DNA from: JACVRW01 sp963751105
Lineage (GTDB): Bacteria; Actinomycetota; Thermoleophilia; Solirubrobacterales; Thermoleophilaceae
Assembly (NCBI GenBank): GCA_963751105.1
Contig: CAVVTG010000001.1
Span: 310,001 to 374,000 of the forward strand
Direction: 5' to 3'
Length of the DNA stretch: 64,000 nt
Shown here: positions 24,284 to 32,532 of the stretch, piece after piece
Layout: each line of letters begins with the position of its first letter
How positions within the stretch are numbered: the stretch's first letter is position 1
The notes under the pieces: model-generated
The model's database searches: none
The model's input: only the letters and a program-made list of their open reading frames with translations
What the model was told of the DNA's origin: nothing
Program-made: the position numbers and the translations under genes

Positions 24284-24634
24284 TCACGGCTTCTCCGTCG
24301 GCATGGGCAGCACCACTGCCTGGGCCATCGCCTCGGAACTGACGTCGCCCGCGTCATCGAGCCAGAGTCCGGCGTCGAGCCGCGCCTGGGCGAGAACCGC
24401 CTCGCGGCGAGCGAAGAAGTCGTCGACCCGGACGGCTGTCCGATGGTGGGTGCCCGGCGAACCGTCGCCGGCGCCAACAGGGTCCTCCATCACTCGGAAC
24501 CCGACGATCTCAGCGAGGTCACGCACCGGTTCGAACAGGCGGCCGCAACGCGGACACGGATCGCCGACCAGGTTTTCCGGGGCCGACGGGGTGTGCAGGC
24601 GCAGCTTGCACGCAACGCATTTGAAGTGGGGCAT
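24284..24634 (-). CDS. Zinc-ribbon-containing protein of unknown function
   Basis: 116 residues from ATG 24634 (an upstream in-frame start at 24667 is less likely). The N-terminus carries two cysteine pairs, CVAC (near residue 6) and CPRC (near residue 27), that should form a zinc ribbon. A helical region with RVDDFFARREAVLAQARLD follows. It is divergent from the HTH/membrane-protein operon across a 70-nt AT-richer gap. The zinc ribbon suggests protein or nucleic-acid binding; nothing more can be said. Confidence 0.65.
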   Translation of the reverse strand: MPHFKCVACKLRLHTPSAPENLVGDPCPRCGRLFEPVRDLAEIVGFRVMEDPVGAGDGSPGTHHRTAVRVDDFFARREAVLAQARLDAGLWLDDAGDVSSEAMAQAVVLPMPTEKP

Positions 24635-24704
24635 CAGGGCCGCCTTCGGTAGTTGTCGCGGGATCACCTACGACATTTGAATCTAGAAAAGCTAGTCTAC
24701 TGTT

Positions 24705-25016
24705 GTGGGCCAGGACGACACGCCCAGCTGGTCGTTTCTCACCAACCACGCCCAGGTGCTCGTCTGTATCGCGCACGACCCGGGAGTCCGTCTGCGCGAG
24801 ATCGGCGAGACGGTCGGGATCACCGAGCGCGCCGCGCACCGCATCGTCGTGGAGCTCGCCGCGGCCGGCTACATCTGGCGAAGGCGCAACGGCCGCCGCA
24901 ACCACTACACGATCCAATCCCACCTGCCGCTCCCCGACGCGCTCGCCCGTGAGCAGAAGATCGGAGACCTCCTCGCCATCCTCGCCGGGGAGCAGCGCTC
25001 CGAGACCGAGCGGTGA
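24705..25016 (+). CDS. Winged helix-turn-helix transcriptional regulator
   Basis: 103 residues: a compact winged HTH (about residues 15-80; LREIGETVGITERAAHRIVVELAAAGY recognition region, then the wing RRRNGRRNHY) with a short C-terminal helix. It resembles MarR/ArsR-like one-domain regulators. GTG 24705 has no Shine-Dalgarno. The stop overlaps the start of the membrane-protein gene (GTGA), so the two are translated together. The upstream gap contains CTAG-5-CTAG (24683-24695), a possible autoregulatory site. Confidence 0.8.
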   Translation: MGQDDTPSWSFLTNHAQVLVCIAHDPGVRLREIGETVGITERAAHRIVVELAAAGYIWRRRNGRRNHYTIQSHLPLPDALAREQKIGDLLAILAGEQRSETER

Positions 25017-26002
25017 CGCGCCCAGGGCGGCTCGCAGGACTCGTCCCTGCGCTCCGTGACTTCGGTCGCCGCCGAAGCACCCTGATCACGGTTGTGGGCT
25101 CACTGGCCACGGCGGGGCTCCTCGCTTACCTGCTCGCCGGGCGCCGCGACGAGTTCGCGGCTGCGCTCTCCGCCGCCGCGGCTTGGGTGCTCGCCCTCAC
25201 GGTGCTGCTGCAGATCGTCGCGCTGGTGTCGCGCAGCGAGGCCTGGCATCTGACCATCGAGGAGGCCGGCGGCACGGTCGATCGCCGGGTTCTCTATCGA
25301 GCATCGAGCATGGGTGTCCTCGGCGGCCTGATCAATACGCAGGCCGCGGTCGCTGCTCGCATCGCCGCGCTGCGCCGCTCCTCTCCGGATGCCAGTCCTC
25401 GGGTGCCGACGCTGATCGCCGCCGAGCTTCCGATCGTGGTCGTCGAGGGGGCGCTGGCCGCCCTGACGTCATTCACCCTGGTGGGGCCGCTGGGGCTGCC
25501 CTGGTGGCTGCCGCTCATCTGTCTCGCGGTGATCGGGGCGACGTGCGCCGGCTTGCGGCGGCTCGCCCTGCGGAAGGGGCGCGAGCTGTGGAGGGGACTC
25601 GCCATAATCCGCAGCCCGGCCCGCGGGAGTCGCCTGATCGCCTTCGTGCTCGTGGCCGTGTTCGCGCAGATCCTTCGCAACTGGCTGCTGCTGCACGCGG
25701 TGGGCGTCGACGCCTCGCTCTTCGACGCCGTCGCCGTGTTGATCGCTGTGGTGACGCTCGCTGCGCTGCCGGTCGGGCCCAGCGTCGGCGCCGCGGCGGC
25801 GGTGCTCATCCTCGGCAGCGACGGGGTGGCGGCGGCAGCGGCCGCCGGTGTGCTGATGACGGTGACCGGAACGGTCGGCGGGCTCTGCTTCGCCGCGTGG
25901 GCCGGCGCCGACAAGCTCTGGTCGGTCAGCGGCAGGGCGAAGGGTCGCGAACGCGGGTTGCCGGCACGACGGCCGGCACCGCGTCCCGGCGCTGCTGGAT
26001 GA
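25013..26002 (+). CDS. Polytopic membrane protein, LPG-synthase-TM/flippase-like (UPF0104 type)
   Basis: 329 residues with about eight hydrophobic segments between residues 20 and 305 and a basic cytoplasmic tail (KGRERGLPARR). The spacing and motifs resemble the lysylphosphatidylglycerol synthetase N-terminal membrane domain/UPF0104 family, which move or modify lipids. No soluble catalytic domain is attached. GTG 25013 overlaps the regulator stop (GTGA). Lipid flippase or lipid-linked glycan function is inferred from the family, and the family call itself is moderate. Confidence 0.7.
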   Translation: MTRPGRLAGLVPALRDFGRRRSTLITVVGSLATAGLLAYLLAGRRDEFAAALSAAAAWVLALTVLLQIVALVSRSEAWHLTIEEAGGTVDRRVLYRASSMGVLGGLINTQAAVAARIAALRRSSPDASPRVPTLIAAELPIVVVEGALAALTSFTLVGPLGLPWWLPLICLAVIGATCAGLRRLALRKGRELWRGLAIIRSPARGSRLIAFVLVAVFAQILRNWLLLHAVGVDASLFDAVAVLIAVVTLAALPVGPSVGAAAAVLILGSDGVAAAAAAGVLMTVTGTVGGLCFAAWAGADKLWSVSGRAKGRERGLPARRPAPRPGAAG

Positions 26003-26062
26003 CGGCCCCCACCGCGCCGACCACCAAGCCGCCGCTGACACTCGCCAGGGCGAAGGTGGACG

Positions 26063-27427
26063 TCACACCGGTCGCACGTTCTGGTTGAAGCGGAACAGGT
26101 TGTCCGGGTCCCAGCGCCGCTTGAGCTCCTGCAGCCGGGCATAGGACTCCGGTCCGCCGAAGGCCGCCACGACACGCTGCTCGCCCTCGTCGCCGATGAA
26201 GTTGACGTACACCCGGCCCGTGGTGAACGGCTTCATCGCCGCGCTCAGCTCGCGTGTCCAGGCCACGTTCGCCTCGTCGTGGCCGGGATCGGTCCAGAGC
26301 GAGGTGATATGCAGGTTGAACGGCGCTCGGCGATCGTGGCCGCACGCCATCGTGCCGTCCGGGACCCGGGCGACCGCCCCACCACCCGGGAGAACGAGTA
26401 TCTGGGTGAGCGGTGAGGGCTTCGACAGCTGAAAACGGCACAGGATCTCGATCGCCTCGTCAGGGAGCCCGGTGAGGAAGTCGCCGGTCCAGTGGTTGCG
26501 CTGCCCGGCCGGGTAGTCGGCGTCGATCAACTGCTGCACCGCGAGATACGGCATCGGCTGGACCATGTCGAGGGCGGGCGGGCCGAACTCGCGCAACGGC
26601 CGCAGGGCTTCCTCGGCCTCGTCGACCGGTCCCGCGTACATCGCGATGATGCCGACCACCGGGCGGCCGCGCACCGGCTCGGGTACGAAGTCGGCCGGAG
26701 GCGCCGTTGTCAGGGTCACACCGGCTCCGACCTCGTCGGGGGCGTGCGCCATCACGTCGCGGAAGTTCGCCAGGAGCTCTGCTGCCATGGCCGCTGGATA
26801 GATCAGCATCCCGCCGAGGACGGTCGGCCCGACGCGGTGGAGCCCGAGCTCGAAGCTCGTGACGACGCCGAAGTTGCCTCCGCCGCCGCGCGTGCCCCAG
26901 AACAGATCGGCGTGCTCGTCGGCCGACGCGGTGCGAATCTCTCCGTCGGCCGTCACGACCTCGACGGAGATCAGGTTGTCGACCGTGTAGCCACAGCTGC
27001 GCTCGAGCCAACCGGAGCCGCCGCCCACCGCCAGTCCGCCGAGACCCGTGGTGGACATCCGGCCGCCCGTCACCGCCAGACCGTGCTCCTGCGTGGACGC
27101 GTCGAGCTCTCCCCAGGTGACCCCGCCGGCAGCGCGACAGGTGCGCGCGGCGGGGTCGACCGCGATCGCCTTCATCGGCCGCAGGTCGATCGTCAGCCCG
27201 CCGTCGCACACCGCGTTGCCGGTCACGTTGTGGCCGCCGCCGAACACGGACACGGACAGCCCGTGCTCGCGGGCGAGGCCGATCGCCGTGGCCACGTCCT
27301 CTGGCCGGGTGCAGCGAGCGATCAGCGCCGGCCGGCGATCGACCGTTCCGTTGAACACCTTGCGCAGCTCGTCGTAACGAGCGTGGTCGGGGCCGATCAT
27401 CGTGGGCGCCGTCTGCTCAATGGTCAT
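26063..27427 (-). CDS. FAD-binding oxidoreductase, berberine-bridge-enzyme-like
   Basis: Secondary-metabolism-type flavoenzyme of 454 residues. An N-terminal VAO-type FAD-binding domain is followed by a substrate domain and the C-terminal BBE segment (YVNFIGDEGE, then KRRWDPDNLFRFNQNV). H in FGGGHNVTG is the expected covalent 8-alpha FAD attachment site. The second attachment cysteine of bicovalent members is not seen in the GGRMSTTGLGG segment, so a singly linked FAD is predicted. ATG 27427 starts the gene; a perfect inverted repeat lies 67-88 nt upstream. Substrate unknown; it may oxidise sugars or aromatic compounds. Confidence 0.9.
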   Translation of the reverse strand: MTIEQTAPTMIGPDHARYDELRKVFNGTVDRRPALIARCTRPEDVATAIGLAREHGLSVSVFGGGHNVTGNAVCDGGLTIDLRPMKAIAVDPAARTCRAAGGVTWGELDASTQEHGLAVTGGRMSTTGLGGLAVGGGSGWLERSCGYTVDNLISVEVVTADGEIRTASADEHADLFWGTRGGGGNFGVVTSFELGLHRVGPTVLGGMLIYPAAMAAELLANFRDVMAHAPDEVGAGVTLTTAPPADFVPEPVRGRPVVGIIAMYAGPVDEAEEALRPLREFGPPALDMVQPMPYLAVQQLIDADYPAGQRNHWTGDFLTGLPDEAIEILCRFQLSKPSPLTQILVLPGGGAVARVPDGTMACGHDRRAPFNLHITSLWTDPGHDEANVAWTRELSAAMKPFTTGRVYVNFIGDEGEQRVVAAFGGPESYARLQELKRRWDPDNLFRFNQNVRPV

Positions 27428-27493
27428 AGGCCGAAGCTACGGCGACGGGCGCGGACCCGCATCGCCCGGAATCACCAACTTCAGGCCAGTCCG

Positions 27494-27515
27494 ACGTGGT
27501 CATTTCTGACCACGT
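27494..27515. repeat. 22-bp perfect inverted repeat upstream of the BBE-like gene
   Basis: ACGTGGTC (27494-27501), a 6-nt centre, GACCACGT (27508-27515). It sits between the end of the LuxR regulator gene and the flavoenzyme gene, both on the minus strand. It could be an operator for a dimeric regulator or a terminator hairpin of the regulator gene; there is no U-tract, which favours an operator. Confidence 0.55.
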
Positions 27516-27523
27516 ACCGTGGG

Positions 27524-29170
27524 TCAGATCAGGCCGTGTTCGAACGCAAACGAGGCCGCAGCGGTGCGCGAGGGCACGCCGAGCTTGGCGAAGATGTTCT
27601 GCAGGTGGCGGGCCACCGTGTGCTCGCTGATCACGAGCTCGGCCGCGATCTGACGATTGCTGCGTCCGGCCGCCACGTGCCGCAGCACCTCGAGCTCGCG
27701 GGCGGTCAGACCGTGCTCAGCGGCGAGGTCGGGAGCGGTCGCGATCGTCTCGATGCGCTGGAGGTCGGGAGTCGCCTCCAGCCGAGTGAACGTCGCGGCC
27801 GCGGCCTGAAGCTCGGCCTCCGCTGAGGTCTCGTCTCCCAGCTGCCGGCAGGCCATACCCACTAGCACCGTGGTCCGGGCCTCCTCGTAGGGAGCGTCGA
27901 GCTCACGCCAGGCCTGCCCCGCGGGGCGCAGCGAGGCCAGTGCGCCGCGTGCGTCGCCGTCGGCGAGCTCCACCGCTCCCCGCGCGTGCGCGGCCGTGGC
28001 GCCCACCATCGGACCCTCCCAGCCTGCCGCGATGCGGTCGAGCTCGTCGCACGTCCTGCGTGCGCCCGCGACGTCGCCCTGGGCCAACATGATCTCGACT
28101 CCGGCGGCCAACAGTCCGGTGCGGCTGGAGGGCTCAGGCGTCTCGTCGAGCAGGCGGCTCAGCGCGGCGGCCGCGGCGTCGCCCCGCCCCTGCGCCAGCC
28201 ACAAGAGAGCCAGCCCCGGCTGGGGCTCGAGACCCGACCGGCGAGCTTCGCCGTACGCGCGCTCCGCGGACGAGAGCTCTCCCCTGAGACGGTGGAGCTC
28301 GCCCCGGCGGTAATGCGCCTGCGCGACACCGTCGCTGTTGGAAGCCGCCGCGCAACGCTCTCCGGCCCGGCGCGCCTCCTCTAGAGCGTGAGGCCAGGCA
28401 CCGTGCAGCTGCATGAGCTCCGCGCGATGGACGAGGCAGGTGCCGCTGAAGCTCACCATGTCGGGCTGCTGCTCGCACCAGCTCGTGAGAGCATCGGTCC
28501 ACTCCTGGGCGCGACGCGGATCGTGAGCCGCCTGGCAACTCGTGATCACGCCGCAGTAGACGAGGCCGTTGACGATCGGCGACAGCTCGCCCGCCGTGAC
28601 GGCGACCATGGCCTCGTCCAGGAGACGCAGGCCGTCGGCCACGCGGCCCTCCTTGATCAGGAGCATTCCCTGGTCCTGGGCGGCGAGGGCGATCAGATCG
28701 GGGTCGCCGAACCGCTCACCTGCGGCCAGCGCGTCGTCCGCAGCGGCGATCGCGCCCGCGCGGTCGCCGGCGCCCTCGCGTTCGAACATCAGCGACAGCT
28801 TCAGGTAGCCACGCTCCACGCGATCCCGGCCGTCGCGCTCCACCAGACGGCGAGCCCGGCCAAGCCAGCCCGTGGACCTGGCCGGCTCCCCGCGCACGAG
28901 CAGGTTGATGTGGATCCACCAGGCGCAGCGGGCCGCGCGCAGAGGCTCGTCCAGATCCAGATGGACGCGATGGGCGCGCTCGAGGCAGGCCACGTGTTCC
29001 GCGTCGCGCCCGAGCATGTAGGCCGCCGTGGCCAGCAGCCCGAGGTCGTCGGCGCCGAGCGGCGTGGCCCGGTCAACGCCGGCGAGCAGCCGGTGAGCCT
29101 CGGTCCATTCGCGTCGCCCGTACGACCGGCGGCCGAGCTCCAGCGGGTCGGACTTGGCCTGTTGCGCCAC
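27524..29170 (-). CDS. LuxR-family transcriptional regulator with TPR-like repeats
   Basis: About 548 residues from GTG 29170; the open frame continues far upstream only as a shadow of the SDR operon. Residues 1-470 are helical repeats of TPR/MalT type (pairs of A/L-rich helices). The last 65 residues are a LuxR helix-turn-helix (LTARELEVLRHVAAGRSNRQIA, HTVARHLQNIFAKLG). No N-terminal ATPase (P-loop) or response-regulator domain is present, unlike full LAL regulators. It is divergent, with 18 nt between start codons, from an SDR operon, and upstream of the BBE-like gene on the same strand; either could be its target. Confidence 0.85.
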   Translation of the reverse strand: MAQQAKSDPLELGRRSYGRREWTEAHRLLAGVDRATPLGADDLGLLATAAYMLGRDAEHVACLERAHRVHLDLDEPLRAARCAWWIHINLLVRGEPARSTGWLGRARRLVERDGRDRVERGYLKLSLMFEREGAGDRAGAIAAADDALAAGERFGDPDLIALAAQDQGMLLIKEGRVADGLRLLDEAMVAVTAGELSPIVNGLVYCGVITSCQAAHDPRRAQEWTDALTSWCEQQPDMVSFSGTCLVHRAELMQLHGAWPHALEEARRAGERCAAASNSDGVAQAHYRRGELHRLRGELSSAERAYGEARRSGLEPQPGLALLWLAQGRGDAAAAALSRLLDETPEPSSRTGLLAAGVEIMLAQGDVAGARRTCDELDRIAAGWEGPMVGATAAHARGAVELADGDARGALASLRPAGQAWRELDAPYEEARTTVLVGMACRQLGDETSAEAELQAAAATFTRLEATPDLQRIETIATAPDLAAEHGLTARELEVLRHVAAGRSNRQIAAELVISEHTVARHLQNIFAKLGVPSRTAAASFAFEHGLI

Positions 29171-29181
29171 AACGCTAGTTT
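29154..29181 (+). promoter_or_regulatory. Candidate promoter of the SDR operon
   Basis: TTGGCC (29154-29159), a 16-nt spacer and TAGTTT (29176-29181), 7 nt before the ATG at 29189. Transcription would begin at or next to the A of ATG, giving a leaderless message. The -35 lies inside the first codons of the divergent LuxR gene. Confidence 0.4.
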
Positions 29182-29188
29182 GCCGCCC

Positions 29189-30043
29189 ATGACCAACCAC
29201 GTCACGTCCCGGGCCGTCCTCATCACCGGCTGCTCGACCGGCATCGGCCGCGCCACCGCCCAGCGCCTGGCCGCCGCCGGCCACACCGTCTACGCCACCG
29301 CGCGCCGGGCCGATGCGATCTCGGATCTGGAGGGATCGGGCTGCCGCACGCTCGCGCTCGACGTGACCGACGAAGCATCGATGCAGGCGGCGGTGGAGCA
29401 GGTGGTGGCCGAGCAGGGTGCCGTCGGCGTACTCGTGAACAACGCCGGCTACTCCCAATCGGGTGCCATCGAGACGATCGAGATGGACGACGTGCGGCGC
29501 CAGTTCGAGACCAACGTGTTCGGGCTGATGCGGATGTGTCAGCTGGTGCTGCCCGGCATGCGCGACCAGGGCTACGGCCGCATCGTGAACATCAGCTCGA
29601 TGGGCGGAACGTTCACCTTCCCCGGCGGGGGCATCTATCACGCCACCAAGTACGCGGTGGAGGCGATCAGCGACGCGCTGCGCTTCGAGGTCAAGGGCTT
29701 CGGGGTGGACGTGGTGGTCATCCAGCCCGGACTGATCCGGACGGAGTTCGGCGGCACCGCCGCGGCCGAGGTCCAGACGGGCGACGGCCCGTACGCCGAT
29801 TTCAACGCCTCGGTGGCCAAGAGCACCAAGGAGGTGTACGAGAAGGGACCGGTGGCCCGGCTCGGCGGCGGCCCGGAGACCGTGGCCAAGGCGATCGAAC
29901 GGGCGATCACCGCTGCCAAACCGAAGATCCGCTACCGCGTGACCCCCTCCGCGCACCTGCTGATCCGCCAGCGCAGCCTGATGACGGACGGGATGTGGGA
30001 CCGCTTCGTGGCGTCCCAGTTTCCCCGCCCCGGCAAGAGCTGA
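29189..30043 (+). CDS. SDR-family NAD(P)-dependent oxidoreductase
   Basis: Classical short-chain dehydrogenase, 284 residues: cofactor motif TGCSTGIG, NNAGYS, catalytic serine in ISSMGG and YxxxK in YHATKYAVEA. The C-terminal tail after residue 190 is longer than in classical members and ends with the RYRVTPSAH segment of 17-beta-HSD-like SDRs that act on lipids or retinoid-like substrates. ATG 29189 appears leaderless. It is the first gene of a tight four-gene operon (3-nt gap to the SRPBCC gene). Substrate unknown. Confidence 0.9.
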   Translation: MTNHVTSRAVLITGCSTGIGRATAQRLAAAGHTVYATARRADAISDLEGSGCRTLALDVTDEASMQAAVEQVVAEQGAVGVLVNNAGYSQSGAIETIEMDDVRRQFETNVFGLMRMCQLVLPGMRDQGYGRIVNISSMGGTFTFPGGGIYHATKYAVEAISDALRFEVKGFGVDVVVIQPGLIRTEFGGTAAAEVQTGDGPYADFNASVAKSTKEVYEKGPVARLGGGPETVAKAIERAITAAKPKIRYRVTPSAHLLIRQRSLMTDGMWDRFVASQFPRPGKS

Positions 30044-30046
30044 GCA

Positions 30047-30532
30047 GTGTCGGTGGCGACGACCGGCAGTGCCGTTCGCTGGCCCGCCGGGCACGAGCCG
30101 GAGGGTGCCAGCCTGCATCAGGCGAACCGCTGCAGCTCGCGCGCCGGCTGCGAGGCGGTCTTCGCCCGGCTGGCTCGGCCTGACCGCTGGCGCGACTTCT
30201 ATCCCAACGCGTTGCGCGTCCGGCACCGGGAAGGACCCTGGCCCGAGCTGGCGCTCGGCAGCAGCTTCAGCTGGATCACCTTCGGGGCTCCGGTGACCAC
30301 GGAGGTGACCGAGTTCGAGCCTCCGCACCGCCTTGCCTGGACGGGCCGCGGCCTCGGCGCGGTCGGCCACCACGCCTGGCTGCTCACCCCCATCCCCGGC
30401 GGCTGCGAGATCCTCACCGAGGAGACCCAGCGCGGCGCGGCCATCGCTGTGCTCGGCCCGGTCCTGCGGCCGGCCGTGCGCCACTTCCATCAGCGCTGGG
30501 TCGAAGGGGCCGCACGGATCGCGGAGACGTAG
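30047..30532 (+). CDS. SRPBCC-family protein (polyketide cyclase/START-like)
   Basis: 161 residues with a START/Bet v1-like fold signature: an N-terminal strand plus helix with W (RPDRWRDFYP), central strands (GSSFSWITFG, VTEFEPPHRLAWTG) and a long C-terminal helix. The family binds hydrophobic ligands in a cavity; some members are cyclases or aromatases. GTG 30047 lies 3 nt after the SDR stop, and the stop is 3 nt before the next gene. Ligand unknown; probably a small hydrophobic compound related to the SDR substrate. Confidence 0.8.
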   Translation: MSVATTGSAVRWPAGHEPEGASLHQANRCSSRAGCEAVFARLARPDRWRDFYPNALRVRHREGPWPELALGSSFSWITFGAPVTTEVTEFEPPHRLAWTGRGLGAVGHHAWLLTPIPGGCEILTEETQRGAAIAVLGPVLRPAVRHFHQRWVEGAARIAET

Positions 30533-30535
30533 CCG

Positions 30536-31735
30536 ATGACTACGAGCTCGCGCTGGGTCGTCCCCCTGCTGGCCGTCGTGGCCGCCGGCCTCTGCGCAGC
30601 GCCGGCCTCTGGGATCCCGTGGGACCGCGGCGGCGCGATACCGCCGGGGCAGACGCCCGCGCCGGAACACCCCGATCCTCACTGCCTGGAGAGCTACGCC
30701 GACGATCCTCCGGACGGCGGGCCGCGCGTTCGCTTCGGCGTCGGGCCGCGGCTGGCCGGCGAGAGCGGGACACAGCAGACCGTCTCCACCGTCGCGGAGG
30801 ATCCCGCCGAACGCGACGCCGCCGTGCGACGGCTCGCGGGCCGTCGCTTCTTTGCCGTGCGCCTGAACCGCCTCTTCATGGAGGACGGCCTGACCGGCAT
30901 CAGGCGCTTCGAGCGCCTGGCGCGGCGCTTCGCGCGCCAGGGCCTCGAGGTGGAGCTACAGGTGCGCTACCACCCGGCGCCGGCCGACGACGGGAACATC
31001 GCCAAGTGGCTGCGCTTCGTGCGGCGCGTGGTGCGGGAGTTCGGTCCGATCCGGCGCGTGACCGGCCTGCAGATCACGAACGAGGTCAACATCGGGTTCT
31101 CGCCCAACACCTCGGACGGGGCCTACCGGGCAGCGGTGGAGGCTCTCGTGGAGGGCGTGGTGGCGGCCAAGCGCGAGTCCCGGCGGCTCGGTCACGATCA
31201 TCAGGCGATCGGCTTCAACTACGCCTGGCGCTTCGACTTCGCCGACCCCGCCAACGACTCTCGCTTCTGGGAAGCCCTGGGCCGGCAGGGCGGGCGCCGG
31301 CTGCGGCGTCACACCGACTGGGTCGGGGTGGACCTCTACCCGGGCACCTTCACTCCCGGGCTCCTCTTCCCCGCACGCATCCACGACTTCGGAGACGCCT
31401 TCCTCGAGGGCCTCGCCCAGACCCGCGAGTGCTTCATGCCCAAGGCGGGATTCAGCGGCCGCATGCCGTTGCGCATCGAGGAGACCGGATACGGCACCGG
31501 CCCTGGCCGCTCGGAGGCCGACCAGGCCGAGGCCACGGGCGAGTTCGCCCGGGCCGCCCACCGCTACCGCGGCAGCTACGGCATCACCGACTTCCGCTTC
31601 TTCGGCCTGCGCGACAACAACAGCGCCGGGCCCAGCTTCCAGCAGCACTTCGGGCTGCTGCGCGACGACTACTCGCGCAAGCCTGCCTTCGAGGTCTACC
31701 GGAGGGCCGTGGCCCGGTACGGCGCACCGAGATGA
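30536..31735 (+). CDS. Secreted glycoside-hydrolase-like TIM-barrel protein
   Basis: 399 residues with a Sec signal (residues 1-26, cleaved near ASG). The barrel strands carry LQITNEVNIG, where E183 after Asn is placed like the acid/base of clan GH-A, and IEETGYGT with E315/E316 placed like the nucleophile. This order (NE, then E about 130 residues later) is that of retaining glycosidases. No exact GH family is recognised. ATG 30536 is 3 nt after the SRPBCC gene, and the stop overlaps the decarboxylase start (ATGA). Secreted glycan hydrolysis is an inference from the two carboxylates. Confidence 0.65.
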   Translation: MTTSSRWVVPLLAVVAAGLCAAPASGIPWDRGGAIPPGQTPAPEHPDPHCLESYADDPPDGGPRVRFGVGPRLAGESGTQQTVSTVAEDPAERDAAVRRLAGRRFFAVRLNRLFMEDGLTGIRRFERLARRFARQGLEVELQVRYHPAPADDGNIAKWLRFVRRVVREFGPIRRVTGLQITNEVNIGFSPNTSDGAYRAAVEALVEGVVAAKRESRRLGHDHQAIGFNYAWRFDFADPANDSRFWEALGRQGGRRLRRHTDWVGVDLYPGTFTPGLLFPARIHDFGDAFLEGLAQTRECFMPKAGFSGRMPLRIEETGYGTGPGRSEADQAEATGEFARAAHRYRGSYGITDFRFFGLRDNNSAGPSFQQHFGLLRDDYSRKPAFEVYRRAVARYGAPR

Positions 31736-32532
31736 GCATCGACGAAGGGTTGGTGAAGGCCCTGCACGTCGAGGCGCTGCGCAAGAACGCGGTCCACGAC
31801 GAGCACGAGCCCCATGTGATCTTCCAGACCTCGACCATCGACGCGCTCCTCGACGGCGCTTACGACGGCGACATCAGCTTCGGCGAGCTGCACGGGCACG
31901 GCGACCTCGGTCTCGGCACGCTGGAGGCGTGCGACGGCGAGATGGTCGCCCTGGACGGCGAGTTCTTCCAGGCCTCGGTGGACGGGACGGTCCGCCGGGT
32001 GGCGGACGAGGAGCGGACACCCTTCGCGCTGGTGATCTTCTTCGATCCCGATGTCCGGTGGTCCTTGACGAGCCCGCTCGACCACGAGGAGCTGCTCGGC
32101 CTGCTGGACTCGCGCCTGCCGGCCGGCGGCGCCTGCCATGCCGTGCGGGTGGACGGCCATTTCGATCGCGTGAAGGTGCGTTCGGTGCCCCGCCAGCACA
32201 AGCCCTACCCGCCGCTGGCGGAGGTGGCGGCCCAGCAGCGGGTGTTCGTTCTCGAGGACGTGAGCGGCACCGTCGTCGGCTTCCGCTTTCCCGACTACGC
32301 CGCCGGCCTCAACGTCTCCGGCTACCACCTGCACTTCATCACCGGCGACCGCTCGGCTGGCGGGCACGTGCTCGACTGTCGCGTGCGCGAGGCGGAGGTC
32401 GCCCTCGACCACTCCTCGGACCTGCATCTCGAGCTGCCGCCCGGTGTCGAGCTCGCAACACCGGGCACGACCTCCGCGAGGCGGGGCCTCCTCGACCAGA
32501 TCGAGGGCGACCCCGCTAGTGGCGGAGCTTGA
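31732..32532 (+). CDS. budA: Alpha-acetolactate decarboxylase
   Basis: Converts alpha-acetolactate to acetoin. 266 residues from ATG 31732 (overlapping the upstream stop as ATGA). The zinc histidines H199, H201 and H212 (YHLHFITGDRSAGGH) have the 2/11 spacing of characterised acetolactate decarboxylases, and the N-terminal FQTSTIDALLDGAYDG and GTLEACDGEMVALDG are family hallmarks. No acetolactate synthase or butanediol dehydrogenase is adjacent, so acetolactate would come from branched-chain amino acid synthesis. The 3' end overlaps the convergent ScyD-like gene by 17 nt. Confidence 0.93.
   Translation: MSIDEGLVKALHVEALRKNAVHDEHEPHVIFQTSTIDALLDGAYDGDISFGELHGHGDLGLGTLEACDGEMVALDGEFFQASVDGTVRRVADEERTPFALVIFFDPDVRWSLTSPLDHEELLGLLDSRLPAGGACHAVRVDGHFDRVKVRSVPRQHKPYPPLAEVAAQQRVFVLEDVSGTVVGFRFPDYAAGLNVSGYHLHFITGDRSAGGHVLDCRVREAEVALDHSSDLHLELPPGVELATPGTTSARRGLLDQIEGDPASGGA

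Noticed and set aside
24698..24703. TACTGT as a -10 box for the HTH regulator
   Set aside because: It ends one base before the GTG start and lies only 15 nt from the TTGAAT candidate -35, so it cannot serve that start.
29171..30682. N-terminal extension of the LuxR regulator frame to a 1052-residue protein
   Set aside because: The added part is antisense to SDR and SRPBCC genes and has no domain; GTG 29170 begins the first helical repeat.
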